64,000 nt of DNA, taken from assembly GCF_030254645.1 (NCBI RefSeq), contig NZ_CP116346.1, positions 1,220,001 to 1,284,000 on the forward strand. The letters are read 5' to 3'. The notes beneath the pieces are model-generated. The model searched no databases. It saw nothing but the letters and a program-made list of their open reading frames with translations, and was not told where the DNA came from. Source of the DNA: Paucibacter sediminis (GTDB taxonomy: Bacteria; Pseudomonadota; Gammaproteobacteria; Burkholderiales; Burkholderiaceae_C). This document shows, piece after piece, positions 9,681 through 18,858 of this stretch. The position numbers were made by a program, and so were the translations under genes. Each line of letters starts with the position of its first letter. The first letter of the stretch is position 1.

Positions 9681-10850
9681 ATGAAGCTGCTGCCGCTCGC
9701 CTACATCGCCCGCAACCTCTGGGTGCGGCGCGTCACCACCCTGCTCACCGCCGGCGGCATGGCGCTGGTGGTCTATGTGTTCGCCACCGTGCTGATGATG
9801 AGCGAGGGCATACGCCAGACCCTGGTGGCCACCGGCCAGCCCGACAACGTGATGGCGCTGCGCAAGGGCGCCGGCGCCGAGATCAACAGCGGCGTCGACC
9901 GTGGCCAGGCCGCCATCCTCGAGAGCCTGCCGGGCATCGCCACCGGTGCCCGGGGTCAGGTCCTGCTGAGCAAGGAGCCGGTGGTGCTGAACAACCTGCC
10001 CAAGCGCGGCAGCGGCAAGCCCAGTAATGTGACGGTGCGCGGCACCTCGGCCACCGGGCTGGAGCTGCGCCCCCAGGTGCAGCTGGTGCAGGGCCGTATG
10101 TTCAGGCCCGGCAGCTCGGAGATCGTCACCGGCCGCGCGGTGGCCGAGGGCTTCCAGGGCGCGGCGCTGGGCGAGACGCTGCGCTTTGCCGGCCGCGACT
10201 GGACCGTGGTGGGCGTGTTCGACAGCGGCCGCACCGGCTTCGACTCCGAGATCTGGGGCGACGCCGAACAGATGCTGCAGGCCTTCCGCCGCAACGCCTT
10301 CTCCAGCATCGTGTTCCGCCTCACCGATGGCAGCCAGTTCGAGGCGGTGACGAAAGCCATCGCGGCCGACCCGCGCCTGACGGTGGAGGCCAAGCCCGAG
10401 ATCCAGTTCTATGCCGAGCAGAGCGAGGCCCTGGCCACCTTCATCAGCATCCTCGGCACCTCGCTCTCGGTGATCTTCTCGATCGGCGCCATCGTCGGCG
10501 CCATGATCACCATGTTCGCCGCGGTGGCCCAGCGCACCGGCGAGATCGGCACCTTGCGCGCCCTGGGCTTCCGGCGCGGCGCGGTGCTGCTGGCCTTTCT
10601 GTGCGAGGCCCTGCTGCTGGCCCTGGTGGGCGGGCTGCTGGGCCTGCTGGCGGCCACCAGCATGCAGGCGGTGAACATCTCGACCACCAACTTCCAGAGC
10701 TTTGCCGAGCTGGCCTTCCAGTTCAAGCTCACCGGCCGCATCGTCTGGCAGACCCTGGCCTTCGCCCTCTTCATGGGCCTGCTGGGCGGCTTCGTGCCGG
10801 CCTGGCGCGCCTCGCGCATGAAGATCGTGGATTGCCTGCGCGCGGCCTGA
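9681..10850 (+). CDS. ABC transporter permease, FtsX/MacB-like (second copy)
   Basis: A 389-residue paralogue of the preceding permease with the same topology: helix at about 20-40, periplasmic domain to about 260, then three helices with the conserved AQRTGEIGTLRALGF segment. It starts one base after the first permease ends, so translation is coupled. The pair plus adaptor and ATPase form a complete inner-membrane/periplasmic efflux unit. Substrate is unknown. Confidence 0.88.
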   Translation: MKLLPLAYIARNLWVRRVTTLLTAGGMALVVYVFATVLMMSEGIRQTLVATGQPDNVMALRKGAGAEINSGVDRGQAAILESLPGIATGARGQVLLSKEPVVLNNLPKRGSGKPSNVTVRGTSATGLELRPQVQLVQGRMFRPGSSEIVTGRAVAEGFQGAALGETLRFAGRDWTVVGVFDSGRTGFDSEIWGDAEQMLQAFRRNAFSSIVFRLTDGSQFEAVTKAIAADPRLTVEAKPEIQFYAEQSEALATFISILGTSLSVIFSIGAIVGAMITMFAAVAQRTGEIGTLRALGFRRGAVLLAFLCEALLLALVGGLLGLLAATSMQAVNISTTNFQSFAELAFQFKLTGRIVWQTLAFALFMGLLGGFVPAWRASRMKIVDCLRAA

Positions 10851-11217
10851 GGCGCTCTTGGCAAAGCACATCCGCGGCGGCGCCATGGAGTGCCATTCAT
10901 CACCCTAACTTTTCTCATCCCCTCACGGAACGGGCGCGCGGCGCGGCCCGACCGAGCACCAGCCCCCGAGGCATGGGGCCGACGGCGAAATCGGCCGCAT
11001 TTTTCGTCGCTTAGCCCAAGGGTAATTACCTAAGCGCATTGCGCACCAAGGCGTTTGGTCACGTTGCGACGCTGACACGGGGGGCCTTTCGTCACATTGC
11101 CGTGACCAAGCACATCCCCAAGACTGCGGCCGGTGCATCTGGACGTAACAACAAGCCGCGTACTCAAGCGGCCAGCGACATGCACGTCTGGTCAAAAGCC
11201 ATCATCTAGGAGAACCC
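10851..11217. other. Intergenic region upstream of the TonB-dependent receptor
   Basis: A 367-base stretch with no credible gene. It has lower GC than its surroundings in the right half, as expected of a promoter region, and contains the perfect palindrome listed separately at 11021-11030. The final bases carry AGGAG about seven bases before the receptor ATG. I see no terminator for the efflux operon. Confidence 0.6.
11021..11030. promoter_or_regulatory. Perfect 10-bp palindrome GGTAATTACC, possible operator
   Basis: GGTAATTACC is an exact dyad inside AT-richer sequence about 190 bases before the TonB receptor start. Its symmetry suggests a dimeric regulator site, but I do not recognise the family and found no second copy in the window. 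Confidence 0.35.
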
Positions 11218-14085
11218 ATGTTTAAACGATCCCGCGTCAGCGGCGCCATTGCGCTGCTGGCCACCGGCATGCTGCCGTTCGCCATGCCCGCCCACGCCCA
11301 GTCGACCGACACCAAGGTCGAGAAGATGGAAGCCATCGTCATCACCGGTTCGCGCATCGTGCGCCCGAATCTGGAAGGCACCACGCCCGTGATGTCGGTG
11401 AGCACCGAGACCATGGCCAACCTGGGCCTGACCAACTTCGCCGACATGGCGACGCAGCTGCCGCAGTTCACGCCGGCCTTCGGCGCCTCGCGCACGCAGT
11501 CGACCTTCTCGGGCGTCAGCTCCTCCGGCCTGCAGCTGACCAATCTGCGCAACCTCGGCTCGCAGTCGACCCTGGTGCTGATCAACGGCCGCCGCGTCCC
11601 CGGCGGCTCGAGCACCAGCACGGGCGTCGATTTCAACTCGATCCCCTTTGCCAATATCGAGCGCGTTGAGACCATCACCGGCGGCGCCTCGGCCATCTAT
11701 GGCGCCGACGCCATGGCCGGCGTGATCAACATCATCACGAAGAAGAGCTTCGAAGGCGTCGAGGTCGGCGTGCAGTACGGCGAGACCGAGCGCGGCGACA
11801 ACAAGAGCACCCAGGCCCATGTGATGTTCGGCAGCAAGCTGGGCGGCAACGGCCGCGCGCTGCTGACGATGGAATTCCACAAGGACGGCCACGTCAGCTG
11901 CAAGGACCGCGAGCTCTGCGACGACGACGTGTTCTGGCCCGCGCCGGACGATTTCCGCAAGGGCCCGGTGGCGCGCTCCGGCGTGCCCCTGGCCGGCCGC
12001 TTCTTCCCCGGCGACGGCAAGAGCTACACGCAGCGCAACGGCTCCTTCCTCGACGCCAGCGGCAAGCTGATCCCCTTCTCCACCGCCGTCGACGGCTACA
12101 ACCGCAACGCCCAGCGCGACCTGGCCATCCCGACCAAGCGCGTCGTGATGGCCGGCGACATCGAGTACAAGCTCGCGCCCAATGTCACCGCCTTTGGTGA
12201 GTTCAACTACGCATCGACCTCGATCGACTCGAGCTTCGAGGGCAACCCCTTCCAGTCGAGCGCCAACCTCGTCGGCGGCGAGACCGAGGCGTCGATCCCG
12301 CTCAACAACCCCTTCATCCCCGCGGCCCTGAAGGCGGCCATGGTGGCGGCCAAGGCCACGGAAATGACCTGGTGGCAGCGCTTCTCGTCGGAGACCGTGG
12401 GCGGCAACCGCGGCGCCAGCAGCGACCGCGACATGGCGCGCGCCGTGATCGGCGTGAAGGGCGAGCTGGACAGCCTGATGGGCTTTGGCAGCGACTGGCG
12501 CTGGGAAGCCAACCACACCTTCGGCACCACCAAGACCATCCTGGGCACCGAGGGCTCGGTGGGCCTGCAGCAGCTGTATGACGGTCTGCGCGTGGAAGAA
12601 ACCGCACCCGGCTCGGGCAAGTACCAGTGCTCGAGCGCCACCGCGCGCGCCATGGGCTGCGTGCCGATCAACCCGTTCGCGCCCTACACCGCGGAGATGT
12701 CCAAGTACCTCACCGTGGGCACCACCTCGATCGGCAAGCAGAGCCTGAACGACAGCGTCGTTTCGCTGAGCGGCTCGGCCTTCAAGCTGCCCGCCGGCGA
12801 TGTGCGCACCGTCGTCGGTGCCGAGGTCCGCTCGCTGTACGGCGGCCTGGATCACGACACCCAGATCAACCAGGGCACCGTGACCGGCAACCAGATCGGC
12901 GACACCGACTACATCAAGATCAAGACGCGCGAGATCTTCGGCGAGATCCAGGTGCCCCTGCTGGCCGACAAGCCCTTCATCAACATGCTGAACGCCGAGG
13001 GCGCCTATCGCCACTCCAGCAGCAGCGGCAAGAGCTACAACACCTGGATCATGGGCGGCGAATGGGAGCCGACCGACGGCCTGCGTTTCCGCGCCAAGAA
13101 GGCACGCTCGGTGCGCACCCCGGTGCCGGGCGAGCTGTCGGGCGTGGGCCAGACCTTCGGTGTGGTCAACGATCCCTGCACGGCCAGCCGTCGCAATGCC
13201 AACCCGACGCGCGCCGCCAACTGCGCGGCCGACGGTGTGCCGGCCGACTACAACCCCGGCCAGATCATCGAGCAGAGCGTGGAAGGCCTGTCGGGCGGCA
13301 ATGCCAACCTGAACCCGGAGATCGGCACCACGCTGACCTACGGCCTGGTGTTCCAGCCCAGCATGCTGAAGGGCTTCACGCTGGCGATCGACCGCTTCAC
13401 CATCAAGGTGAAGGACCAGATCGCCACCGTGGACCGCGGCACCGCGGTGAACCTGTGCTACGACACGCCGAATCGCTTCCTGTGCGATTCCAAGACCCGT
13501 GGCACCCACCCGCTGCTGCCCGGCGCGAACTACGTGCTGAAGTCGGTCAACGAGCAGCTGCAGAACGTCGCCTCGCTGGATGTCAGCGGCGTGGACATCG
13601 ACGTGCACTACAACTTCAAGACCGGCAGCTACGGTGACTTCGACCTGAGCGCCATCGCCACCGTCTACGACAAGGCCTCGTTCGTGCCGCTGGCCGGCGA
13701 AGATCCGGTGGACCTGCTGGGTCAGGCCGGTGGTACCACCTCGCTGCAGGGTTATGTGAAGTTCACCGGCGCGGTCAACGTGGGCTGGAAGTTCGGCGCC
13801 TTCAAGGCGAACTGGAACATGCGCCACATCGGCCGTACCGATATGGGCGTGGGCTCGGCCGCCGATGGCTTCCCCATGGTCGGTGCGCACACGTACCACA
13901 ACCTGCGCCTGGGCTACAGCCTGAACAAGAAGACCGAGCTGTACGCCGGCGTGACCAACCTGTTCGACAAGAAGCCGCCGATCTTCGCATCGGGCTACTC
14001 GGGCACGCAGGCACTGGACACCATCCCGGGCTACTACGACGTGTTCGGCCGCTCCTTCTTCGTGGGCGGCACCATGAAGTTCTGA
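11218..14085 (+). CDS. TonB-dependent outer-membrane receptor
   Basis: A 955-residue receptor with a signal peptide (about 1-27, ending PAHAQ), a TonB-box-like EAIVITGSRI, a plug domain with LVLINGRRV and IERVETITGGASAIYGADAMAGVINI, and a long 22-strand barrel ending with the aromatic FFVGGTMKF terminus. The class (plug with GSRI and large loops) is common for uptake of peptides, oligosaccharides or related ligands rather than classical siderophores. Two disulfide-like Cys pairs occur in extracellular loops near residues 223-229 and 471-480. It stands alone, with its own promoter region and a strong terminator behind it. The neighbouring secreted subtilase makes a peptide ligand plausible, which is inference. 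Confidence 0.93.
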   Translation: MFKRSRVSGAIALLATGMLPFAMPAHAQSTDTKVEKMEAIVITGSRIVRPNLEGTTPVMSVSTETMANLGLTNFADMATQLPQFTPAFGASRTQSTFSGVSSSGLQLTNLRNLGSQSTLVLINGRRVPGGSSTSTGVDFNSIPFANIERVETITGGASAIYGADAMAGVINIITKKSFEGVEVGVQYGETERGDNKSTQAHVMFGSKLGGNGRALLTMEFHKDGHVSCKDRELCDDDVFWPAPDDFRKGPVARSGVPLAGRFFPGDGKSYTQRNGSFLDASGKLIPFSTAVDGYNRNAQRDLAIPTKRVVMAGDIEYKLAPNVTAFGEFNYASTSIDSSFEGNPFQSSANLVGGETEASIPLNNPFIPAALKAAMVAAKATEMTWWQRFSSETVGGNRGASSDRDMARAVIGVKGELDSLMGFGSDWRWEANHTFGTTKTILGTEGSVGLQQLYDGLRVEETAPGSGKYQCSSATARAMGCVPINPFAPYTAEMSKYLTVGTTSIGKQSLNDSVVSLSGSAFKLPAGDVRTVVGAEVRSLYGGLDHDTQINQGTVTGNQIGDTDYIKIKTREIFGEIQVPLLADKPFINMLNAEGAYRHSSSSGKSYNTWIMGGEWEPTDGLRFRAKKARSVRTPVPGELSGVGQTFGVVNDPCTASRRNANPTRAANCAADGVPADYNPGQIIEQSVEGLSGGNANLNPEIGTTLTYGLVFQPSMLKGFTLAIDRFTIKVKDQIATVDRGTAVNLCYDTPNRFLCDSKTRGTHPLLPGANYVLKSVNEQLQNVASLDVSGVDIDVHYNFKTGSYGDFDLSAIATVYDKASFVPLAGEDPVDLLGQAGGTTSLQGYVKFTGAVNVGWKFGAFKANWNMRHIGRTDMGVGSAADGFPMVGAHTYHNLRLGYSLNKKTELYAGVTNLFDKKPPIFASGYSGTQALDTIPGYYDVFGRSFFVGGTMKF

Positions 14086-14114
14086 GCTGCGGGCTGATCA
14101 GCCCTCCAGCCACG

Positions 14115-14140
14115 ACGGCGCCTTCGGGCGCCGTTTTTTA
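14115..14140 (+). terminator. Rho-independent terminator of the TonB receptor gene
   Basis: An 8-bp perfect stem ACGGCGCC/GGCGCCGT with a TTCG tetraloop (14123-14126), followed directly by a run of T. It lies 30 bases past the receptor stop codon. Confidence 0.95.
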
Positions 14141-14181
14141 TTCCCGCTTGCCGGCGACCCTGGAAGGCGCGAGGATGGGCC

Positions 14182-14598
14182 ATGAGCACACCCAACACCC
14201 TCTTGCGCCTCGTCGGCATGACCCTGCTGACCCTCGCCACCGCGGCCTGCAACAGCGCGCCCAAGATGGAGGCCAAGGACAGCGCCACGCTGCTGAAGGA
14301 CATCAGGGCCGAGATCGGCGATGCCGCCTGCGACGCGCCGCAGCAATGCCGCAGCATCGCGGTGGGCCACAAGTCCTGTGGCGGCCCGGAGGCCTATCTG
14401 GCCTGGTCCAGCAAGCGCAGCGACGAAGCGCGGCTGCAGGGCCTGATCGAACAACATGCGGCCGCGCGCCGGGCCGAGAACCTGCGCAGCGGCATGGTGT
14501 CGGACTGCCGGCTGGTCACCGATCCGGGGGCGAGCTGCCAGGCTGGGCGTTGCAGCCTGCTGCCTGGCGGCGGCGCGGGCGCTGCCAGCGCGCAATAA
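14182..14598 (+). CDS. Small Cys-rich putative lipoprotein
   Basis: The 138-residue product has a lipoprotein signal peptide with lipobox TAAC (Cys near residue 23). The mature part has several cysteines in pairs (ACDAPQQC, SCGG, DC, SCQAGRC), suggesting two or three disulfide bonds in the periplasm, and a Gly/Ala-rich tail. I do not recognise a family. It stands between the receptor terminator and the convergent subtilase gene, as a single-gene unit. Confidence 0.7.
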   Translation: MSTPNTLLRLVGMTLLTLATAACNSAPKMEAKDSATLLKDIRAEIGDAACDAPQQCRSIAVGHKSCGGPEAYLAWSSKRSDEARLQGLIEQHAAARRAENLRSGMVSDCRLVTDPGASCQAGRCSLLPGGGAGAASAQ

Positions 14599-14613
14599 GA
14601 GCGCGGGGCAATG

Positions 14614-14646
14614 AAAAAGGCCGCAACCCTTGCGGGTTGCGGCCTT
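14614..14646 (-). terminator. Rho-independent terminator for the subtilase gene
   Basis: A 13-bp perfect stem (14617-14629 with 14634-14646, loop TTGC) between two converging genes. Read on the minus strand it is followed by TTTT, so it best serves the subtilase; it may also stop the lipoprotein transcript. Confidence 0.9.
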
Positions 14647-14668
14647 GGCGGGGCTGAGGCCCCTTGCC

Positions 14669-17600
14669 TTAGTTGCCCAGGGGCACCAGCTTGTAGGCGC
14701 TCGTTTCGGCAGGTTCGCTCAGCGGCAGGCCGCCATTGGTCTCGACGCGCACCACCGTGATGGCCTGCGTCACGGCGCTCAGGTCCTTGAACTGCACGCC
14801 ACCGAGGTAGCGGCCGCTCGCGGCCAGGCCCGACCAGCTCAGACCCACGGTGGCACTGCTGCCGCCGTAGACCGTGCTGGGCAGCAGGGCGCGGAAGCTG
14901 CCGCCGGTGTCGCCGGCCTTGACCACCCAGCTCGAGAGGCTGTGCGTCATCGCAGCGCCGCCGCCGTAAGCCACCACGCAGACACGGTAGTTGCCAGCCG
15001 CCGGGCCGACGATCTGTGCCGCCTCGTTGGAGCCGTCATTGCCGGAGTAGGCCCAGGTGCCGTCCGGCGCCAGGATGCCCAGGTCGTTGTCGTCACCAGC
15101 GCCACTCACGTCCACCTGACGCAGGGCTGCGCGCATCACGATGGTGTTGGCGGGCACGGCGATCGGGTAGACCTTCACATTGGGCAGGTCAGCACCGGCC
15201 TGGCAGGCCGTCTTCAGCTGCGCAGACGACATCGCGCCCGGGGTCAGCGTGGCCGGTGCACCCATGGTCACGGGCGACAGACCGCCCACGCCCGAACCCA
15301 TGCGGCCGGTGAAGCCGGTCTTCACCGTGATCAGCTTGCTGCCCGATGCGGTGGTGAAGGCCAGGTTGGCGGGGGCGACGACGGGCTTGCCGACGCGCGC
15401 CTGGATCGGGCTGCGCACCACATGGCTGCCATCGGTCCAGCTCAGGGCACCGAACTGCCACACATTGGTGGCCGCGCCAGCGCTGGTCAGCTTGACGGTG
15501 AAGCTCTTGGTCTCACCCGGGTTCAGGGTCAGCGTGCTGGGCGTCACCACCGTGGTGAAGCCAGGCACCGTGGCCGTTGCCGTGTAGGTCGCGGCGCTGC
15601 TGCCCACATTGGTGACGCGACGCGTGACGGTCGCCGTTCCCAGCACGTTCGCCACCGTGATGGACGGCAGGTTGAGGTTGTAGGTCTCGTCCAGCGTGCC
15701 GTAGGTGGTGCAGTCCGAGGCCGGCTGCACCGCTGCCTTGTTGACCTTGCACTGGTAGCGCACATAGTCGACCTTGCCAGCGTCATACACCAGGCCCGGA
15801 TCGGTGGCCTTGTTGGGCGCCACATGGCCGGCACCCTGGGCCCAGGGCAGCAGGCCGTTCTGCTCGGCGGCCAGGCCGTCGTTCAGGGTCGAGTAGCTGG
15901 TGGTCATCAGGGCCGACTTGATCGCCGCGGGCGACCAGGTCGGGTGCGCCTGCTTCAGCAGCAGGGCCAGGCCGGCCACATGGGGGCTGGACATCGAGGT
16001 GCCCTGGTACGAAGCCCAGGCCGGCGGCGGCACCAGCGTGCCGTTGGCCACCGCGTCGCGCTGCGGCTGGGTCAGATCCGCCGTCACGCTGGCGATCACA
16101 TCCACGCCGGGCGCGGTCAGATCGGGCTTGAGGATGTTGCTGTCGCCCTGGTTGGGGCCGCGCGAGGAGAAGCCGGCCATGATGGGCGCGGGCTTCACGC
16201 CGGCGTAGAAGGCACCGATAGCGGCGGTGGCACCGGCCGTCTGGGCATAGGTCTTGATGGCGTTGCCATCGGCCTGGCTCACATGGATGCTGGGCACCGA
16301 ATGCGCCTCGGCCACCAGGCCTGCGCCGTTGTCGGCCAGAATCATGCCGACGCCGCCGGCCTGCAGCACGGCAAAGCTCTTGTCGACGCGGGCATTGGTG
16401 CCGCGCGTGCAGACCACGATCTTGCCTGCCACCTTGGCCGGGTCGAGTTCCAGCGGGTTGCTGAAGCACAGCTTCAGGTTGGCGCTGGCACCCGCGACGC
16501 CGGCGTCTTCGGCGCGGATCAGCGGCGTGGAGGCCACCGGCGTGGTGTTGAGCGAGGCACCCGAATACAGGGCAGCGTTGCCGAGCGTCGCGTCGGCCTG
16601 CAGGTTGCGGTCATGCGTGGAGGCCGCCACCGTGGTCAGCCAGGGGCTGATGTGGGCCACCTGGTTGGCCGGGCCGCTGTTGCCGGCCGAGGCGGCCACG
16701 AACACGCCGGCCAGCGAGGCGCGGTAGAAGGCCTGCTCGACCGGATCGTTGACCGAGGTCTGCGAGCCGCTGATCGAGAAGTTGATGACGTTCACGCCGT
16801 CGTTGACGGCGTCGTCGATGGCCTTCACCGAGTCGGTGCTGTAGCAGGTGTTCTGGCTGCCGGTGCCGTCGGTGGCTGCGGGATTCGGGAAGGTCCAGCA
16901 GACCTTGTATGCGGCCACGCGGGCCCGCGGAGCCATGCCGCTGGCCGTGCCCATCGGGATGCCCGAGACGATGGCGGTGGCGCCGCCGTTGCCGGCCGCG
17001 GTGGAGGCGGTGTGGTCGCCGTGGCCGCCATGGCCGTTGGGGCCGGAAGCCGAGTCGCGCGGCGAGTCGAAGTCCGTCCAGTGCATCACCGGCTGATTGG
17101 CCTTGAATGCGGTGTTGTAGAACTTGGCGCCGATCAGCTTGTTGTTGCAATGCAGAGCGGGGTTGAAGCCCTCGCCGGCCTGGCAGCCGCCCAGGAAGCT
17201 GGCGGGCGGGGGGCCGTAGACCTGGGTGCCGGCACCAAAGGTCGGCACGCCGCTGCCATCCACGCGGTCTGAAAACGCGGGGTTCTCGGGCCAGATACCG
17301 CCATCGACGATACCCACCACCATGCCCTCGCCATTGTTGGCATTGCCACCCACCGTCTGCGACCACAGGCCGCCCGGGGCCGTCAGGCCCAGGAACTTCG
17401 AGGTGCTGATGGTGTCGAACTGGCGCGGCACATCCTCGAACACATCCACCACGTAGGGGCTGGCCTTCAGCGTCAGCACCTCAGCATCGGTGAGTTGGGC
17501 GGAGAAACCGTTGAAGACGGTCTTGTAGGTGCTCAGCACGGGGGCATTGCCCACCAGCGCAATCACATTGCTCTGTTGCTGGCCCAGGTAGTTGACATAG

Positions 17601-17809
17601 GCCTGCACGGCAGCGGCACCGTACTTGAAGGTCTCGCCGGCGGCCGGCTGGGTGGCGGCCAGGCCCTCGATACCACCCTGGTAGGTGGCGGCCGGCTCGT
17701 TGTTGAGCTGCACCAGATAGGTCTTGCGCTCCTGGGCCATGGCGGCGGTGGCCAGGCTCGACAGCAGCACCAGGGTCGCCAGTGCTGCGGGCTTGAGTTT
17801 CATCGTCAT
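14669..17809 (-). CDS. Secreted subtilisin-like serine protease (S8) with PA and Fn3-like domains
   Basis: A 1046-residue exported protease: signal peptide (ends ATAAMAQ), I9-type propeptide (about 30-130, TYLVQLNNEPAATYQG), S8 domain with Asp near 168 (VVGIVDGGIWPE), His near 266 (GHGDHTAST) and Ser near 605 (GTSMSSPHVAG), and a PA domain inserted between His and Ser (about 430-530). After the catalytic domain come a Fn3-like subtilase domain (VTRRVTNVGSSAATYT) and a C-terminal PPC-like beta domain. This order is that of plant-type/large bacterial subtilases. There is no PEP-CTERM tail. It faces the TonB receptor region and lies beside a PEP-CTERM protein; extracellular protein degradation feeding receptor uptake is a plausible but unproven link. 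Confidence 0.93.
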   Translation of the reverse strand: MTMKLKPAALATLVLLSSLATAAMAQERKTYLVQLNNEPAATYQGGIEGLAATQPAAGETFKYGAAAVQAYVNYLGQQQSNVIALVGNAPVLSTYKTVFNGFSAQLTDAEVLTLKASPYVVDVFEDVPRQFDTISTSKFLGLTAPGGLWSQTVGGNANNGEGMVVGIVDGGIWPENPAFSDRVDGSGVPTFGAGTQVYGPPPASFLGGCQAGEGFNPALHCNNKLIGAKFYNTAFKANQPVMHWTDFDSPRDSASGPNGHGGHGDHTASTAAGNGGATAIVSGIPMGTASGMAPRARVAAYKVCWTFPNPAATDGTGSQNTCYSTDSVKAIDDAVNDGVNVINFSISGSQTSVNDPVEQAFYRASLAGVFVAASAGNSGPANQVAHISPWLTTVAASTHDRNLQADATLGNAALYSGASLNTTPVASTPLIRAEDAGVAGASANLKLCFSNPLELDPAKVAGKIVVCTRGTNARVDKSFAVLQAGGVGMILADNGAGLVAEAHSVPSIHVSQADGNAIKTYAQTAGATAAIGAFYAGVKPAPIMAGFSSRGPNQGDSNILKPDLTAPGVDVIASVTADLTQPQRDAVANGTLVPPPAWASYQGTSMSSPHVAGLALLLKQAHPTWSPAAIKSALMTTSYSTLNDGLAAEQNGLLPWAQGAGHVAPNKATDPGLVYDAGKVDYVRYQCKVNKAAVQPASDCTTYGTLDETYNLNLPSITVANVLGTATVTRRVTNVGSSAATYTATATVPGFTTVVTPSTLTLNPGETKSFTVKLTSAGAATNVWQFGALSWTDGSHVVRSPIQARVGKPVVAPANLAFTTASGSKLITVKTGFTGRMGSGVGGLSPVTMGAPATLTPGAMSSAQLKTACQAGADLPNVKVYPIAVPANTIVMRAALRQVDVSGAGDDNDLGILAPDGTWAYSGNDGSNEAAQIVGPAAGNYRVCVVAYGGGAAMTHSLSSWVVKAGDTGGSFRALLPSTVYGGSSATVGLSWSGLAASGRYLGGVQFKDLSAVTQAITVVRVETNGGLPLSEPAETSAYKLVPLGN

Positions 17810-17841
17810 GATGTGTCTAGTCCTTTGTGCGTTGCTGGGGC

Positions 17842-18579
17842 TCAGGCCGAGCGGCGGCGGCGTGCGAAGCCGGCCATGCCCAATGCCAGGGCGGTCAGCG
17901 CCAGGCTGGCAGGCTCGGGAATTTCCATCAGATCGAGGTTGTCGAGCGCGAACTGGCCGCGGTCGGTGCTGAATCGGGAGCAGCTGCCTGCAGCGTTGCA
18001 GGCATAGGTGAACGCGACAACGTAATCGAATTGAGTGCCGGCAAAGGCTGCCGACGGGTTGTAGTGGCCGAAGTTCAGCGCACCCTGTGCATCCGTGCCA
18101 CCGAGTTGGTAGCGTTCGATCGCAAAGCCAGAACCGTCAGCCTTGTGCCCTTGCAGCTCAAGCAGTCCCGCCACGGCAGGCAAGGGATCGCCGTTGCCGA
18201 CGAAGCTGGCATCGAAGCCCTTGACCTGGAAGTTCGCGCCGTTCATGCGGCCTAGCGCCAGGACGCCGTCGTTCACGCCGGTGAAGAAATTCGTCTGGTT
18301 GTTGCTCGGGCAGAGCACGCTCAGGCAGGTGCCGCCCAGGTTGGATCCATCAACGATGGCGCCAACCAGATCGCCCACTTGCGCGCCGCCTGCGTTGGAG
18401 AAGGGGTCGATCCAGAAGCCCGACTGATAGAACTCGTCGCCATGCAGCAAGAACGGCATCAGCTGCGCGTTGGGGCTGCTTTCCAGGCCATCAAAGGTGA
18501 TGACACTGGCGCTCGCCGTGCCGGCCACGCCGCACAACGCCGCCAAGGCCAGCGCGGATTTGATCAACGACTGTTTCAT
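17842..18579 (-). CDS. PEP-CTERM sorting-domain protein
   Basis: The ATG at 18579 is preceded by GAAGGG and gives a clean signal peptide (MKQSLIKSALALAALCG...ASAS); the upstream extension has no signal. The 245-residue protein ends with IPEPASLALTALALGMAGFARRRRSA in sum, that is a PEP motif, one hydrophobic helix and a basic cluster, the exosortase sorting signal. The body is a beta-rich secreted domain of unknown function with two Cys in CLSVLC. The processing exosortase is not in the window. It is 32 bases upstream of the subtilase on the same strand, so they may be co-transcribed. Confidence 0.85.
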   Translation of the reverse strand: MKQSLIKSALALAALCGVAGTASASVITFDGLESSPNAQLMPFLLHGDEFYQSGFWIDPFSNAGGAQVGDLVGAIVDGSNLGGTCLSVLCPSNNQTNFFTGVNDGVLALGRMNGANFQVKGFDASFVGNGDPLPAVAGLLELQGHKADGSGFAIERYQLGGTDAQGALNFGHYNPSAAFAGTQFDYVVAFTYACNAAGSCSRFSTDRGQFALDNLDLMEIPEPASLALTALALGMAGFARRRRSA

Positions 18580-18858
18580 AACTAACCCTTCTCTTGTTAC
18601 CAATGATGTTTTGGTGTCTTGCACCCGGATTCTTTTTTGGCTGGCGACTACGACCCGGGGATACCAGGCAAGCGCCACACTGGCCGCCCAACGCAGAGAA
18701 CTCAAATGAGGCCGAACAACAACGCGTGCGTCAGGAGGCGGATTCTGATGGCGCCCCGGACAATGCCCATACTGAGTTGCCCCGCCCTTGAATCAGGGGG
18801 ATTGAGGGTAAACACGGGGAAGAACCACAGCGCCGTAGGCACGAACGCGCGCTAGCGC

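Noticed and set aside
14630-17272. Long plus-strand open frame opposite the subtilase gene
   Set aside because: Very rich in Gly, His, Arg and Ala, as expected of an antisense frame in GC-rich DNA; the minus-strand frame has complete protease motifs and a signal peptide.
18580-18858. Plus-strand frames of 60-80 codons before the PEP-CTERM gene
   Set aside because: No ribosome-binding site and no recognisable protein character; the stretch is likely the promoter region of the PEP-CTERM gene and the end of the pseudopilin operon.
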